From an uncultured Erysipelotrichaceae bacterium (GTDB taxonomy: Bacteria; Bacillota_I; Bacilli_A; Erysipelotrichales; Erysipelotrichaceae): a DNA stretch of 8,747 nucleotides. Below the pieces are notes generated by a model. That model did no database searches. It was not told the DNA's origin and saw only the letters and a list, made by a program, of their open reading frames with translations. Of this stretch, positions 1 through 6,156 are shown piece after piece (position 1 is the first letter of the stretch; every line of letters starts with the position of its first letter). Location: NCBI GenBank assembly GCA_902796465.1, contig CADBPK010000210.1:1-8747 (forward strand), read 5' to 3'. A program made the position numbers and the translations under genes.

Positions 1-1026
1 ACGCATTCAAGACTGATTTCCCTGTTGAATATTCCTTTGGATGTTATCGAGCGGGCCAGGTACCGGCTTGAGGAATATCTTCTTCTGCGGACATATGAAA
101 AAAACACCGATACTAAGAATTCCTACATTTATGTTCTTCGTGAACCGATGAGCGCTGCAGACTTCTGCGGAATGAAAAGCTTTATGACAGCATACAGGGA
201 AAGAGTAGGTCAGAAGCAGCTGGAAACCACGATCGCATCCATGAGCAGCAGTGCAGTAAACACCAGTGGGTATAAAGATATAACACGTGCCGTAAAACAC
301 ACCAGAATACCTGAATATGAAAACGAAGTAAGATTCACCGAACTGAAACCGCGGTATACGTTTGCTATGGATGATGAAACCATTAATTTTGACTATGAAA
401 AATTCCTGGCGACAACCAGTACGCTTGTATTCCCGGCAGAACTCCGCTCTCAGGAAAACATGGCACTGATCGGAAAATTAGCGAGTGTATATGGCCTGAC
501 ACCGGATAAGATGCGCGTTCTGGTCATGCGCTGTGTAAATATCGAAGATATGGAATTTGATACGGAACGTCTTAAGATATATGCATCCAAAGAACAGCCC
601 GAGAAAAAAGAAGTCAAAGATATCTATGATCTGCCGCCTGTTTCCTTCCTTCAGGGTAAACAAAACGGGGCACAGGTCAGTCTGACGGATAAAAAGATTC
701 TTGAGCATCTGTCGCTTGATATGCACTTGCCTAATGTCGTGATCAATGTAATGATTGAATATATACTGCGTATCAGCAATAATCGTCTTAACCCCAAATT
801 CGTTGATATGGTGGCGAGTGAATGGGCAAGGGACGGAATCACGACAAAGGAACAGGCGTTGCTGGAAACAAAGAAAAATGTGACTTCGCACAGCCGGAAC
901 GTCAGGATCTCCGCACCTGATTTTATGAGCGGGGAAACAGAAAAAGCAGAAAAGCCGACGAAGTCTGAACTCGATGAGATCAGGAAACAGCAGGAAATCA
1001 TGAGGAAACGTCATGGAGAAGATTGA
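1..1026 (+). CDS. dnaB: DnaB-type helicase-loading / membrane-attachment protein, 5' end outside window
   Basis: The reading frame is open from base 1, so the N-terminus lies upstream; 341 codons are visible. Counting from the first visible residue, residues 1-75 look like the end of a winged-helix region (LDVIERARYRLEEYLLLRTY, then REPMSAADF and RERVGQK). About 129-195 resembles the first DnaB/DnaD helical domain (NFDYEKFL, IGKLASVYGLT). About 226-292 is the conserved C-terminal DnaB_2-like domain (LPNVVINVMIEYIL, then VASEWARDGITTKEQAL). A charged tail rich in K, E and R closes the protein. In Bacillus this protein works with DnaD and DnaI to load the replicative helicase at origins and restart sites; it is not the helicase that E. 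coli calls DnaB. The stop overlaps the dnaI start by 14 nt, the usual dnaB-dnaI order, which supports the call. The TTG at base 25 is probably not the start, because recognisable domain sequence runs up to the window edge. Confidence 0.88.
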   Translation, partial: THSRLISLLNIPLDVIERARYRLEEYLLLRTYEKNTDTKNSYIYVLREPMSAADFCGMKSFMTAYRERVGQKQLETTIASMSSSAVNTSGYKDITRAVKHTRIPEYENEVRFTELKPRYTFAMDDETINFDYEKFLATTSTLVFPAELRSQENMALIGKLASVYGLTPDKMRVLVMRCVNIEDMEFDTERLKIYASKEQPEKKEVKDIYDLPPVSFLQGKQNGAQVSLTDKKILEHLSLDMHLPNVVINVMIEYILRISNNRLNPKFVDMVASEWARDGITTKEQALLETKKNVTSHSRNVRISAPDFMSGETEKAEKPTKSELDEIRKQQEIMRKRHGED

Positions 1027-1909
1027 TTTTGAATCCAAAGTCCAGGTAAAGGATGATAAAAAAGATCAATTGATCGTGCAGCTGAAAAAAAGCAATGCAC
1101 TGCGTTTTCTTTGTGAAAAAAACAATATTCCTGAAAGCTGTATCGATGAATACCCATACCGCATGAAACAATGGCTGATCGACGTGGCACCATGTCAGGG
1201 CTGCAAGGGACTGCGCAGCTGCAAACAGAAAACAAAGGGATATTTTCACGATCTTGAATACGACGGATTTCCCGAAACTGTGCTGAAAGCATGCCGGTTC
1301 CGGAATGCATATGATAAAAAAAGAAAACATATGGATATGTATCTGAGCAGTGATCTGCCGAAAAAGCTCGAGATCGTCTCTTTTGAAGATATACATACAG
1401 AATCGGAAACAAGAGATTATCTCATCGTGATGGGAAAGGCGATGGACGCAAGCCGTCAGGGCAAAGGAATATATCTGTATGGCTCACTCGGCAGCGGCAA
1501 GACATATCTGGCCGCATGTGCATGCAATGATCATGCAAGGATGAAGGAAAAAGTCGCATTTGTGCATTATCCGACATTTACGCAGCGTGTTGTAGCATCC
1601 CTTGCCAATAATGAGTTCCAGACAGAGATGAACCGGCTGATGTATGCATCCTTTCTGGTTCTGGATGATATCGGTGCTGAATCTGTTACGGAATTCACCC
1701 GTGACCAGATTCTTCTTCCGATCCTGAATACCAGATACGAAAATAACCGGACAACATGGTTTACATCAAATTATGATCTCGCGACTTTGAAAAAGCATTT
1801 CCAGTTCACCAACAGGGGAAAAGACGAGGAAGTCAAAGCTGCAAGGATCATCGAAAGGATCTCATGCATGAGCGAAGAGATCCGCCTGGTCGGCAAAGAC
1901 CGCAGATAA
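1013..1909 (+). CDS. dnaI: Primosomal helicase loader DnaI (AAA+ ATPase)
   Basis: 298 aa, close to the usual DnaI length (about 310). DnaI binds the replicative helicase and, with DnaB and DnaD, loads it on DNA in the cytoplasm. The N-terminal region (1-100) carries a cysteine/histidine cluster, C61-x2-C64, C70, H79 and C94, matching the zinc-ribbon helicase-binding domain of DnaI; C61, C64, H79 and C94 are the likely ligands. The AAA+ domain starts near 120. It has a Walker A motif GSLGSGKT (157-164), a Walker B motif LVLDDIGAE (215-223), a sensor 1 region TSNYD with N253, and an arginine-finger-like segment ARIIERI (277-283). The ATG lies inside the end of dnaB, with a modest AGGAAA ribosome binding site (RBS) a few bases upstream, implying translational coupling. 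No terminator separates it from pfkA, so co-transcription is possible. Confidence 0.93.
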   Translation: MEKIDFESKVQVKDDKKDQLIVQLKKSNALRFLCEKNNIPESCIDEYPYRMKQWLIDVAPCQGCKGLRSCKQKTKGYFHDLEYDGFPETVLKACRFRNAYDKKRKHMDMYLSSDLPKKLEIVSFEDIHTESETRDYLIVMGKAMDASRQGKGIYLYGSLGSGKTYLAACACNDHARMKEKVAFVHYPTFTQRVVASLANNEFQTEMNRLMYASFLVLDDIGAESVTEFTRDQILLPILNTRYENNRTTWFTSNYDLATLKKHFQFTNRGKDEEVKAARIIERISCMSEEIRLVGKDRR

Positions 1910-1944
1910 TAAAAAAAAGCAGAAAAGCTTGGATAATATGAATT

Positions 1945-1949
1945 GGAGG
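1945..1949 (+). promoter_or_regulatory. Ribosome binding site that fixes the pfkA start
   Basis: GGAGG lies 5 nt before the ATG at 1955. An in-frame TTG at 1943 overlaps this box and would start translation inside the ribosome binding site, so the ATG is preferred. It also gives the usual PfkA N-terminus (MVRKIGVLTSGGDAPGMNAA). Confidence 0.85.
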
Positions 1950-1954
1950 CAAGT

Positions 1955-2917
1955 ATGGTCAGAAAAATCGGTGTCTTAACTTCCGGCGGCGACGCGCCGG
2001 GCATGAATGCGGCAATCAGGTCCGTAACCAGGATCGCTTTGAACAACGGGGTTGAAGTAGTCGGCGTTCACAATGGTTACAGGGGATTGCTGGAAGGCAG
2101 CTTCGAGGCTTTAGGCCGGCATGCAGTTTCGGATATTCTGGACCGCGGCGGCACTAAACTCGGTTCTGCGCGTCTTCCTGAATTCAAGGAAGAAGAGATC
2201 CAGGACAAATGTATTAAGAATATGCGGCGTGAGGGAATCGATGCACTTGTTGTTGTCGGCGGTGACGGTTCATACCGCGGAGCGCTGGCGCTGACAAGAA
2301 AAGGCATCAACTGTATCGGTCTGCCCGGAACGATCGATAACGATATTCCGGGGTCGGATTTCACGATCGGTTTTGATACGGCTCTGCGTACATGCGTGGA
2401 GAACGTCGATAAGCTGCGTGACACTTCCAGTTCCCATCACAGATGCTCCATCGTGGAAGTTATGGGAAACCGCTGCGGCGATCTCGCTTTATATACAGCC
2501 ATTTCCTGCGGCGCTGAGCTTGTTATTACTCCGGAGACAGGATATGACGAGCTCGAAGTCCTTGAAAGACTGCGCTATCTGAGTGATGCTGTTAAGAAGA
2601 ACCATGCGATCGTCATTATTTCCGAAAAGATCTGTGACGTCGAAGCACTTGCCAAGAAAGTCAGTCTGCATACCAATTTCAGCGGCCGTGCTACAGTTCT
2701 CGGACACATTCAGCGCGGCGGCTGTCCTACACCTACTGACCGTATGCTGGCCAGCAGAATGGGCGAAAAAGCTGTAGACCTTCTGATGGAAGGCATCGGC
2801 GGACACTGCGTCGGCATTATAGAAAACCAGATCACTTCCATGCCGATCCAGGAAGCGCTGGAAAGACCGCGCGCAAGCCGCAAGCATCTTTATCGTCTCT
2901 TTGACAGACTTGTTTAA
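1955..2917 (+). CDS. pfkA: ATP-dependent 6-phosphofructokinase
   Basis: 320 aa, full length for bacterial PfkA (319-320). It phosphorylates fructose 6-phosphate with ATP to fructose 1,6-bisphosphate, the committed step of glycolysis, and is normally an allosteric tetramer. Visible motifs: nucleotide-binding SGGDAPGMNAA (10-20), SAR with R73, GGDGS (102-106), catalytic PGTIDND (124-130, D128), substrate residue R163, HIQRGGCPT (251-259) for the sugar phosphate, and effector-site arginines R22 and R26. GGDGS rather than GGEDT points to ATP, not pyrophosphate, as donor. The motif usually written MGR is MGN here (N172, followed by R173); see findings. It starts 45 nt after dnaI with no terminator between, so it may be read from the primosome operon; I see no convincing promoter of its own in the gap. 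A hairpin terminator follows. Confidence 0.96.
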   Translation: MVRKIGVLTSGGDAPGMNAAIRSVTRIALNNGVEVVGVHNGYRGLLEGSFEALGRHAVSDILDRGGTKLGSARLPEFKEEEIQDKCIKNMRREGIDALVVVGGDGSYRGALALTRKGINCIGLPGTIDNDIPGSDFTIGFDTALRTCVENVDKLRDTSSSHHRCSIVEVMGNRCGDLALYTAISCGAELVITPETGYDELEVLERLRYLSDAVKKNHAIVIISEKICDVEALAKKVSLHTNFSGRATVLGHIQRGGCPTPTDRMLASRMGEKAVDLLMEGIGGHCVGIIENQITSMPIQEALERPRASRKHLYRLFDRLV

Positions 2918-2928
2918 TTAAATACGGG

Positions 2929-2955
2929 AAAGTACTGCTTTATGCAGTGCTTTTT
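2929..2955 (+). terminator. Probable rho-independent terminator after pfkA
   Basis: Bases 2929-2938 (AAAGTACTGC) pair with 2944-2953 (GCAGTGCTTT) around a 5-nt loop, giving 10 pairs with one G-U, followed directly by more T's to 2955. It begins 11 nt after the pfkA stop. It leaves only 22 nt before the next start codon, so it may attenuate rather than fully stop transcription. Confidence 0.65.
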
Positions 2956-2977
2956 GCTGTATTGGAAAGGAAAGAAT

Positions 2978-3604
2978 ATGCCAGTTATCATCACAAGTTA
3001 CGGACATGCCTGTTACAAAATCGAATACAACAATGCCAGTGTGATCCTCGATCCGTATGAGAACGGGAGTGTCCCCGGACTGCAGCTGCCGGAAGGACTG
3101 GAAGCGGACCGTGTATTGTGCTCACATGGACATCATGATCATAATGCCCGCGGCCTGGTCAGGGAAACCGATAAAAACCCCGATGCATTCAGCCCCGTAT
3201 TTATCAATGTACCGCATGATGATGCCGGAGGTTCGAAAAGAGGCATGTCGGATATTTCTGTTCTCCATGCCGGGAAGGTGACCATCATCCATTTCGGTGA
3301 CATCGGCCGGCTGCCTGAGGAAGACGAATACAGAAAAATGGAAGGCGCAGACATTATCCTGATACCGGCAGGAGGATATTATACGATCGATGCGGAACAG
3401 GCAAAGGAGATCTGTGAGCGCATCTGCCCGAAGGCTGTTATTCTCATGCATTTCCGGAAAGGGGAGATCGGTTATCCTGTTCTGGCGGATTTTGATGCCG
3501 TCAAAGCTGTTTTCCCGGATGTTAAGACAATACCGGAAGGAAGAATGATCTTTGCGGAAGATTCGGTACCGGAAGGTATATTCGTACTGGACCCGGTTCA
3601 ATAA
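2978..3604 (+). CDS. Metallo-beta-lactamase-fold hydrolase (Lactamase_B_3 / UlaG-like family), substrate unknown
   Basis: 208 aa from the ATG at 2978, which has a GGAAAGGAAAG ribosome binding site (2964-2974). An in-frame upstream ATG at 2942 lies inside the terminator hairpin loop and adds an unrelated-looking leader, so it was rejected. Features of the family: GHACYKIE (9-16), DPY (25-27), the metal-binding SHGHHDHN (49-56; H50, H52, D54, H55), VPHDDAGG (78-85), HFGDIG (105-110, D108), IPAGGYYTID (129-138) and MHF (157-159, H158). These are the metal ligands expected of a dinuclear zinc or manganese hydrolase, and no signal peptide or membrane segment is seen. Members are commonly annotated YtkL/UPF0173-like; the physiological substrate is generally unknown and cannot be read here. 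It is convergent with rnj, which is in the same superfamily but too divergent to suggest recent duplication. Confidence 0.82.
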   Translation: MPVIITSYGHACYKIEYNNASVILDPYENGSVPGLQLPEGLEADRVLCSHGHHDHNARGLVRETDKNPDAFSPVFINVPHDDAGGSKRGMSDISVLHAGKVTIIHFGDIGRLPEEDEYRKMEGADIILIPAGGYYTIDAEQAKEICERICPKAVILMHFRKGEIGYPVLADFDAVKAVFPDVKTIPEGRMIFAEDSVPEGIFVLDPVQ

Positions 3605-3607
3605 CAA

Positions 3608-3637
3608 AAGACGGTCTCTGATGAGACCGTTTGATTT
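3608..3637. terminator. Bidirectional terminator between the converging hydrolase and rnj genes
   Basis: ACGGTCTC (3611-3618) pairs perfectly with GAGACCGT (3623-3630) around the 4-nt loop TGAT. On the plus strand it is followed by TTGATTT, on the minus strand by CTTTTGTTAT, so it can end transcripts from both sides. It lies 6 nt after the hydrolase stop and 22 nt beyond the rnj stop. Confidence 0.8.
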
Positions 3638-3652
3638 ATGAGGTCAGCTGAT

Positions 3653-5440
3653 TCAGGCTGATCTTTTTGCTTTTGCGGCTATTTCCGCAATTGCAGCTTT
3701 CTGATTGAGAATGACCGGTATAACGATCGGGTTGCGGTTCGTCTTTTTAAAGAGGAACGGTTCCAGGGAAGAACGGATGCAGTTCTTCAGTTCACCGAAT
3801 GTTGTTCTCTGCTGCATTTTTTTGCGGAGTGCTTCGAACACGACCAGTTCAGCTTCCTTAAGCAGTGTCTGCGAATCCTTGATGAAGACGAATCCGCGGC
3901 TGACGATGGAAGGCCGGCATAAGATCTTGTTGTACCGTGAATCAATCGTTACGATCACGGCGACAAGACCGTTTTCAGCGAGGATCTTCCTGTCTTTAAT
4001 GACGGAAGTGCTGAGGCCGCTGGCATCATTGCCGTCAACGTAGATCGCATCTGTTTCGATCCTTTCATCCGCAATGAAGCATTCCTCATCACGCATGACG
4101 ACGATATCACCGTTTGAGCAGATGAGGCAGTTTTCTTTCGGCACACCGGTCTCACGGGCTGTGAAACAATGTTCTACAAGCATCTTATATTCACCGTGGT
4201 TGGGCATAAAGTATTTCGGACAGATCAGATTGAGCATCAGCTTCTGTTCTTCCTGCGGGGCATGTCCGGTCGTATGGAACGAAGTCAGCGGTGAATTTTC
4301 AATGACATTTGCACCGACACGGGTCAGCTGATTGACGACTGCAGATACGGAAGTGCCGTTGCCCGGAATCGGATTGCTCGAGAACAATACCGTATCACCC
4401 GGGATGATCCGGATGAATTTATGGGTACCGTTGGCGATCCGGCTCAGGGCAGCCATAGGCTCACCCTGGCTTCCCGTACAGACGATGCAGATCTTGTTGG
4501 CGGGAAGCGTATTCAGCTCATTGCCGGAAATAAAGCTTTCTTCGGGTATGTTGATAACACCCATGTTCTTTCCGATCTCACATACATTCTCCATGGACCG
4601 TCCGAAAACAGCTACTTTTCTGCCGCAGGCGACAGCAGCTTCCAGGATCTGGTTCAGACGGAGAACATTGGATGCGAAGGTGGAAACGAGAAGCCTTCCC
4701 GGTGTTTTGCGCATCTGTTCCATAATGGCGATAGCTACTTTTTTCTCTGAAATGGATGATCCCGGAACACAGGAGTTTGTGGAATCACTCATCAGAAGCG
4801 TAACACCGGCCTGGCCCATGAAAGCCATTCTCTGGTAATCGGAATTGACACCGACAGGTGTCAGATCGAATTTAAAATCACCGGTTTCGAAAATTCTGCC
4901 GTTCGGTGTATTGATCAGGATACCGTAGGAATCCGGAATGGAATGAACGGTATTGATGAATCCGACATTGAAATACTTTGTGGTAACACGGGAATCAGCG
5001 TTATATTCAATGATCTTTACACGCCGCAGCATGCGGTGTTCTTCAAGTTTCTTTTCGATCAGCGCCTTGGCAAAGCGGGGCGCATAGATCTCTTTGATAT
5101 GTATACTTCTCAGGAAGAAGGGTATGCCGCCGATATGATCTTCATGACCATGGGTGATGATCAGAGCTTTTATCTTGGCCTGATTTTTCACCAGGTATGT
5201 ATAATCAGGGATGACATAATCAACACCGAGCAGCTCATCCTCAGGAAAAAGTACACCGCAGTCTATGATGATGATCTCATCATCATGCTCGATGCAGTAC
5301 ATGTTTTTTCCAATTTCACCGAGACCGCCCAAAGCATAGACTAAAGTATCTGTTTCATGCCGGATGCTCAGATCGGGCTTTTCCGGATCTGCATAACGAA
5401 CAGGCAAAACCGTCCTCCTTACGCTGTTGGTTTTTCTCAT
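3653..5440 (-). CDS. rnj: Ribonuclease J (RNase J1-type, 5'-3' exo/endoribonuclease)
   Basis: 595 aa from the ATG at 5440. RNase J is a metallo-beta-lactamase/beta-CASP nuclease that degrades and matures RNA from 5'-monophosphate ends, including the 16S rRNA 5' end in Bacillus. Seen: ALGGLGEIGKNMY (36-48), PEDELLGVDYVIPDYTYL (66-83), metal-binding THGHEDHIGG (96-105; H97, H99, D101, H102), HSIPDSYG (166-173), TGDFKFD (186-192, D188), the beta-CASP region with STFASN (253-258), FGRSME (279-284) and CTGSQGEPMAALSRIANGTH (321-340), HTTGH (389-393), and FMPNHGEY (411-418). The C-terminal 470-595 domain includes VSRGFVF. Compared with B. subtilis RNase J1 (555 aa), the N-terminus is about 30 aa longer, and a strong internal Shine-Dalgarno sequence precedes an in-frame TTG at codon 12 (see findings). 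The spacing and the RNase J1-like core favour the J1 type, but J1 and J2 cannot be separated with certainty. Confidence 0.95.
   Translation of the reverse strand: MRKTNSVRRTVLPVRYADPEKPDLSIRHETDTLVYALGGLGEIGKNMYCIEHDDEIIIIDCGVLFPEDELLGVDYVIPDYTYLVKNQAKIKALIITHGHEDHIGGIPFFLRSIHIKEIYAPRFAKALIEKKLEEHRMLRRVKIIEYNADSRVTTKYFNVGFINTVHSIPDSYGILINTPNGRIFETGDFKFDLTPVGVNSDYQRMAFMGQAGVTLLMSDSTNSCVPGSSISEKKVAIAIMEQMRKTPGRLLVSTFASNVLRLNQILEAAVACGRKVAVFGRSMENVCEIGKNMGVINIPEESFISGNELNTLPANKICIVCTGSQGEPMAALSRIANGTHKFIRIIPGDTVLFSSNPIPGNGTSVSAVVNQLTRVGANVIENSPLTSFHTTGHAPQEEQKLMLNLICPKYFMPNHGEYKMLVEHCFTARETGVPKENCLICSNGDIVVMRDEECFIADERIETDAIYVDGNDASGLSTSVIKDRKILAENGLVAVIVTIDSRYNKILCRPSIVSRGFVFIKDSQTLLKEAELVVFEALRKKMQQRTTFGELKNCIRSSLEPFLFKKTNRNPIVIPVILNQKAAIAEIAAKAKRSA
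5414..5420 (-). promoter_or_regulatory. Strong internal Shine-Dalgarno within the rnj N-terminal extension
   Basis: On the minus strand this reads AAGGAGG, a perfect anti-16S match, 6 nt before an in-frame TTG at 5407 (codon 12). The annotated ATG at 5440 has only AAGGA (5455-5451) with a longer, 10-nt gap. The TTG would give a 584-aa protein starting M-P-V-R-Y. Either start, or both, could be used. Confidence 0.5.
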
Positions 5441-5469
5441 AATTATATTTTCCTTATCTTATTAACTGC

Positions 5470-5498
5470 ATTATAGCATGCAGAAAAGTTGTTTTACA
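5470..5498 (-). promoter_or_regulatory. Extended -10 promoter for rnj
   Basis: On the minus strand, TGCTATAAT (5478-5470) is a perfect TATAAT with the TGn extension. A weak -35 (TGTAAA, 5498-5493) lies 17 nt upstream. The predicted transcript start is near 5463, giving a leader of about 23 nt to the ATG at 5440. A second TATAAT (5447-5442) lies just before the ATG. Confidence 0.65.
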
Positions 5499-5509
5499 GG
5501 TTCAGGGCA

Positions 5510-6076
5510 TTAAATTTCGATGGCATTATCCACTTTTGGAAATGGATCATCAGGATTGATATGGTCGTAAAACAGGGTACCGCTGAAATGATCGATCTCA
5601 TGCTGGAGAACGATCGCAAGGTAGCCTCTTGCCCTTATGACAATATTTTCACCGCGGATCAGGTCGAAAGCCTTGACTTTGATCCTGGCGGAACGGACAA
5701 CATAGCCCTCATGTTCCGCTTCAACGGAAAGACAGCCTTCCCCGCCGCTGAGATATGCTTTCTGAACAGATGAGGAAACGATGCGGGGATTTGCAAGCAT
5801 AAATTCCCAGCGGATATCATTTCCGTTCTTGTCCACATCATCTATTACTACTGCCGTCAGCTGTTTCGGAATACCGACCTGAATGGCACTGATGCCGACA
5901 GCAGGACGCAGATTGTATTTTTCTGCCTTTTCTTCATCTGTGGAATCAACCACATACTGATAAAGTTCCCTGAGCAGATGCTCATCCTCTTCACAGAGGG
6001 GCAGAGCGACTGGCATCGACTTCTGCCGGATCAGGGGATCGTTATCTTTTATGATCGTTTCATTGTTAATCAACAT
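5510..6076 (-). CDS. def: Peptide deformylase, type 2 (Gram-positive)
   Basis: 188 aa, near the usual length of type 2 deformylases (about 184). The enzyme removes the formyl group from the N-terminal methionine of nascent proteins, using a metal (Fe2+ in vivo). The three family motifs are present: GISAIQVG (61-68; a variant of GLAAPQ), EGCLSV (113-118, metal ligand C115) and QHEIDH (158-163, H159, catalytic E160, H163). LFYDHINPDDPF near the end is typical of the Gram-positive type 2 form. The ATG at 6076 was chosen because GAGGT lies about 7 nt upstream; a TTG at 6094 would add six residues overlapping that site. It diverges from ftsW and lies 69 nt upstream of rnj on the same strand with no terminator between, so reading through into rnj is possible in addition to the rnj promoter. 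A def gene near rnjA also occurs in Bacillus. Confidence 0.94.
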   Translation of the reverse strand: MLINNETIIKDNDPLIRQKSMPVALPLCEEDEHLLRELYQYVVDSTDEEKAEKYNLRPAVGISAIQVGIPKQLTAVVIDDVDKNGNDIRWEFMLANPRIVSSSVQKAYLSGGEGCLSVEAEHEGYVVRSARIKVKAFDLIRGENIVIRARGYLAIVLQHEIDHFSGTLFYDHINPDDPFPKVDNAIEI

Positions 6077-6096
6077 AAGTCTTACCTCGCGCAATC

Positions 6097-6124
6097 ATTC
6101 TAACAAAATAATCTTAGATGTCAA
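6097..6124 (-). promoter_or_regulatory. Sigma-A-type promoter for def
   Basis: On the minus strand a consensus -35 TTGACA (6124-6119) is followed after 16 nt by the -10 TAGAAT (6102-6097), itself preceded by TGT, an extended -10. The transcript start would fall near 6090, about 14 nt before the def ATG. Confidence 0.75.
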
Positions 6125-6140
6125 AGATAACGCTGAATTA

Positions 6141-6149
6141 TGTTAGAAT
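6141..6149 (+). promoter_or_regulatory. Extended -10 promoter for ftsW
   Basis: TGTTAGAAT (TGn plus TAGAAT, 6144-6149). The -35 region, which overlaps the def -35 on the other strand, is poor (about three matches). The expected transcript start, 6-8 nt downstream, coincides with the ATG at 6157, which suggests a leaderless or nearly leaderless message. Confidence 0.5.
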
Positions 6150-6156
6150 CTTGTAT

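Larger units (their letters stand above)
6097..6149. repeat. Inverted repeat formed by the two divergent extended -10 boxes
   Basis: ATTCTAACA (6097-6105) and TGTTAGAAT (6141-6149) are perfect reverse complements separated by 35 nt; the match continues as 12 of 13 positions (ATTCTAACA-n-AAT). Each arm is the extended -10 of one of the divergent genes. It may be just two similar promoters, or an operator. Confidence 0.6.

Noticed and set aside
478..1412. Long minus-strand frames opposite dnaB and dnaI (up to 186 codons)
   Set aside because: Antisense to well-supported genes, rich in F, I, C and H as expected for shadow frames, and no plausible start signals.
1907..1930. Possible terminator between dnaI and pfkA (A-rich stretch, AAGC/GCTT)
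   Set aside because: Only a 4-bp stem with A's before and no T-tract after, so not a credible terminator on the plus strand.
2942..2977. Upstream ATG extension of the hydrolase gene
   Set aside because: The ATG lies in the loop of the pfkA terminator, has no ribosome binding site, and the added 12 residues do not fit the family N-terminus.
4332..5344. Plus-strand frames of 109-168 codons opposite rnj
   Set aside because: Fully inside the convincing RNase J gene on the other strand; no domain motifs or ribosome binding sites.
2978..5440. The hydrolase and RNase J as tandem paralogues or a two-gene RNA-processing system
   Set aside because: Both carry an HxHxDH motif, but they are convergent, belong to distant branches of the superfamily and lack other similarity.
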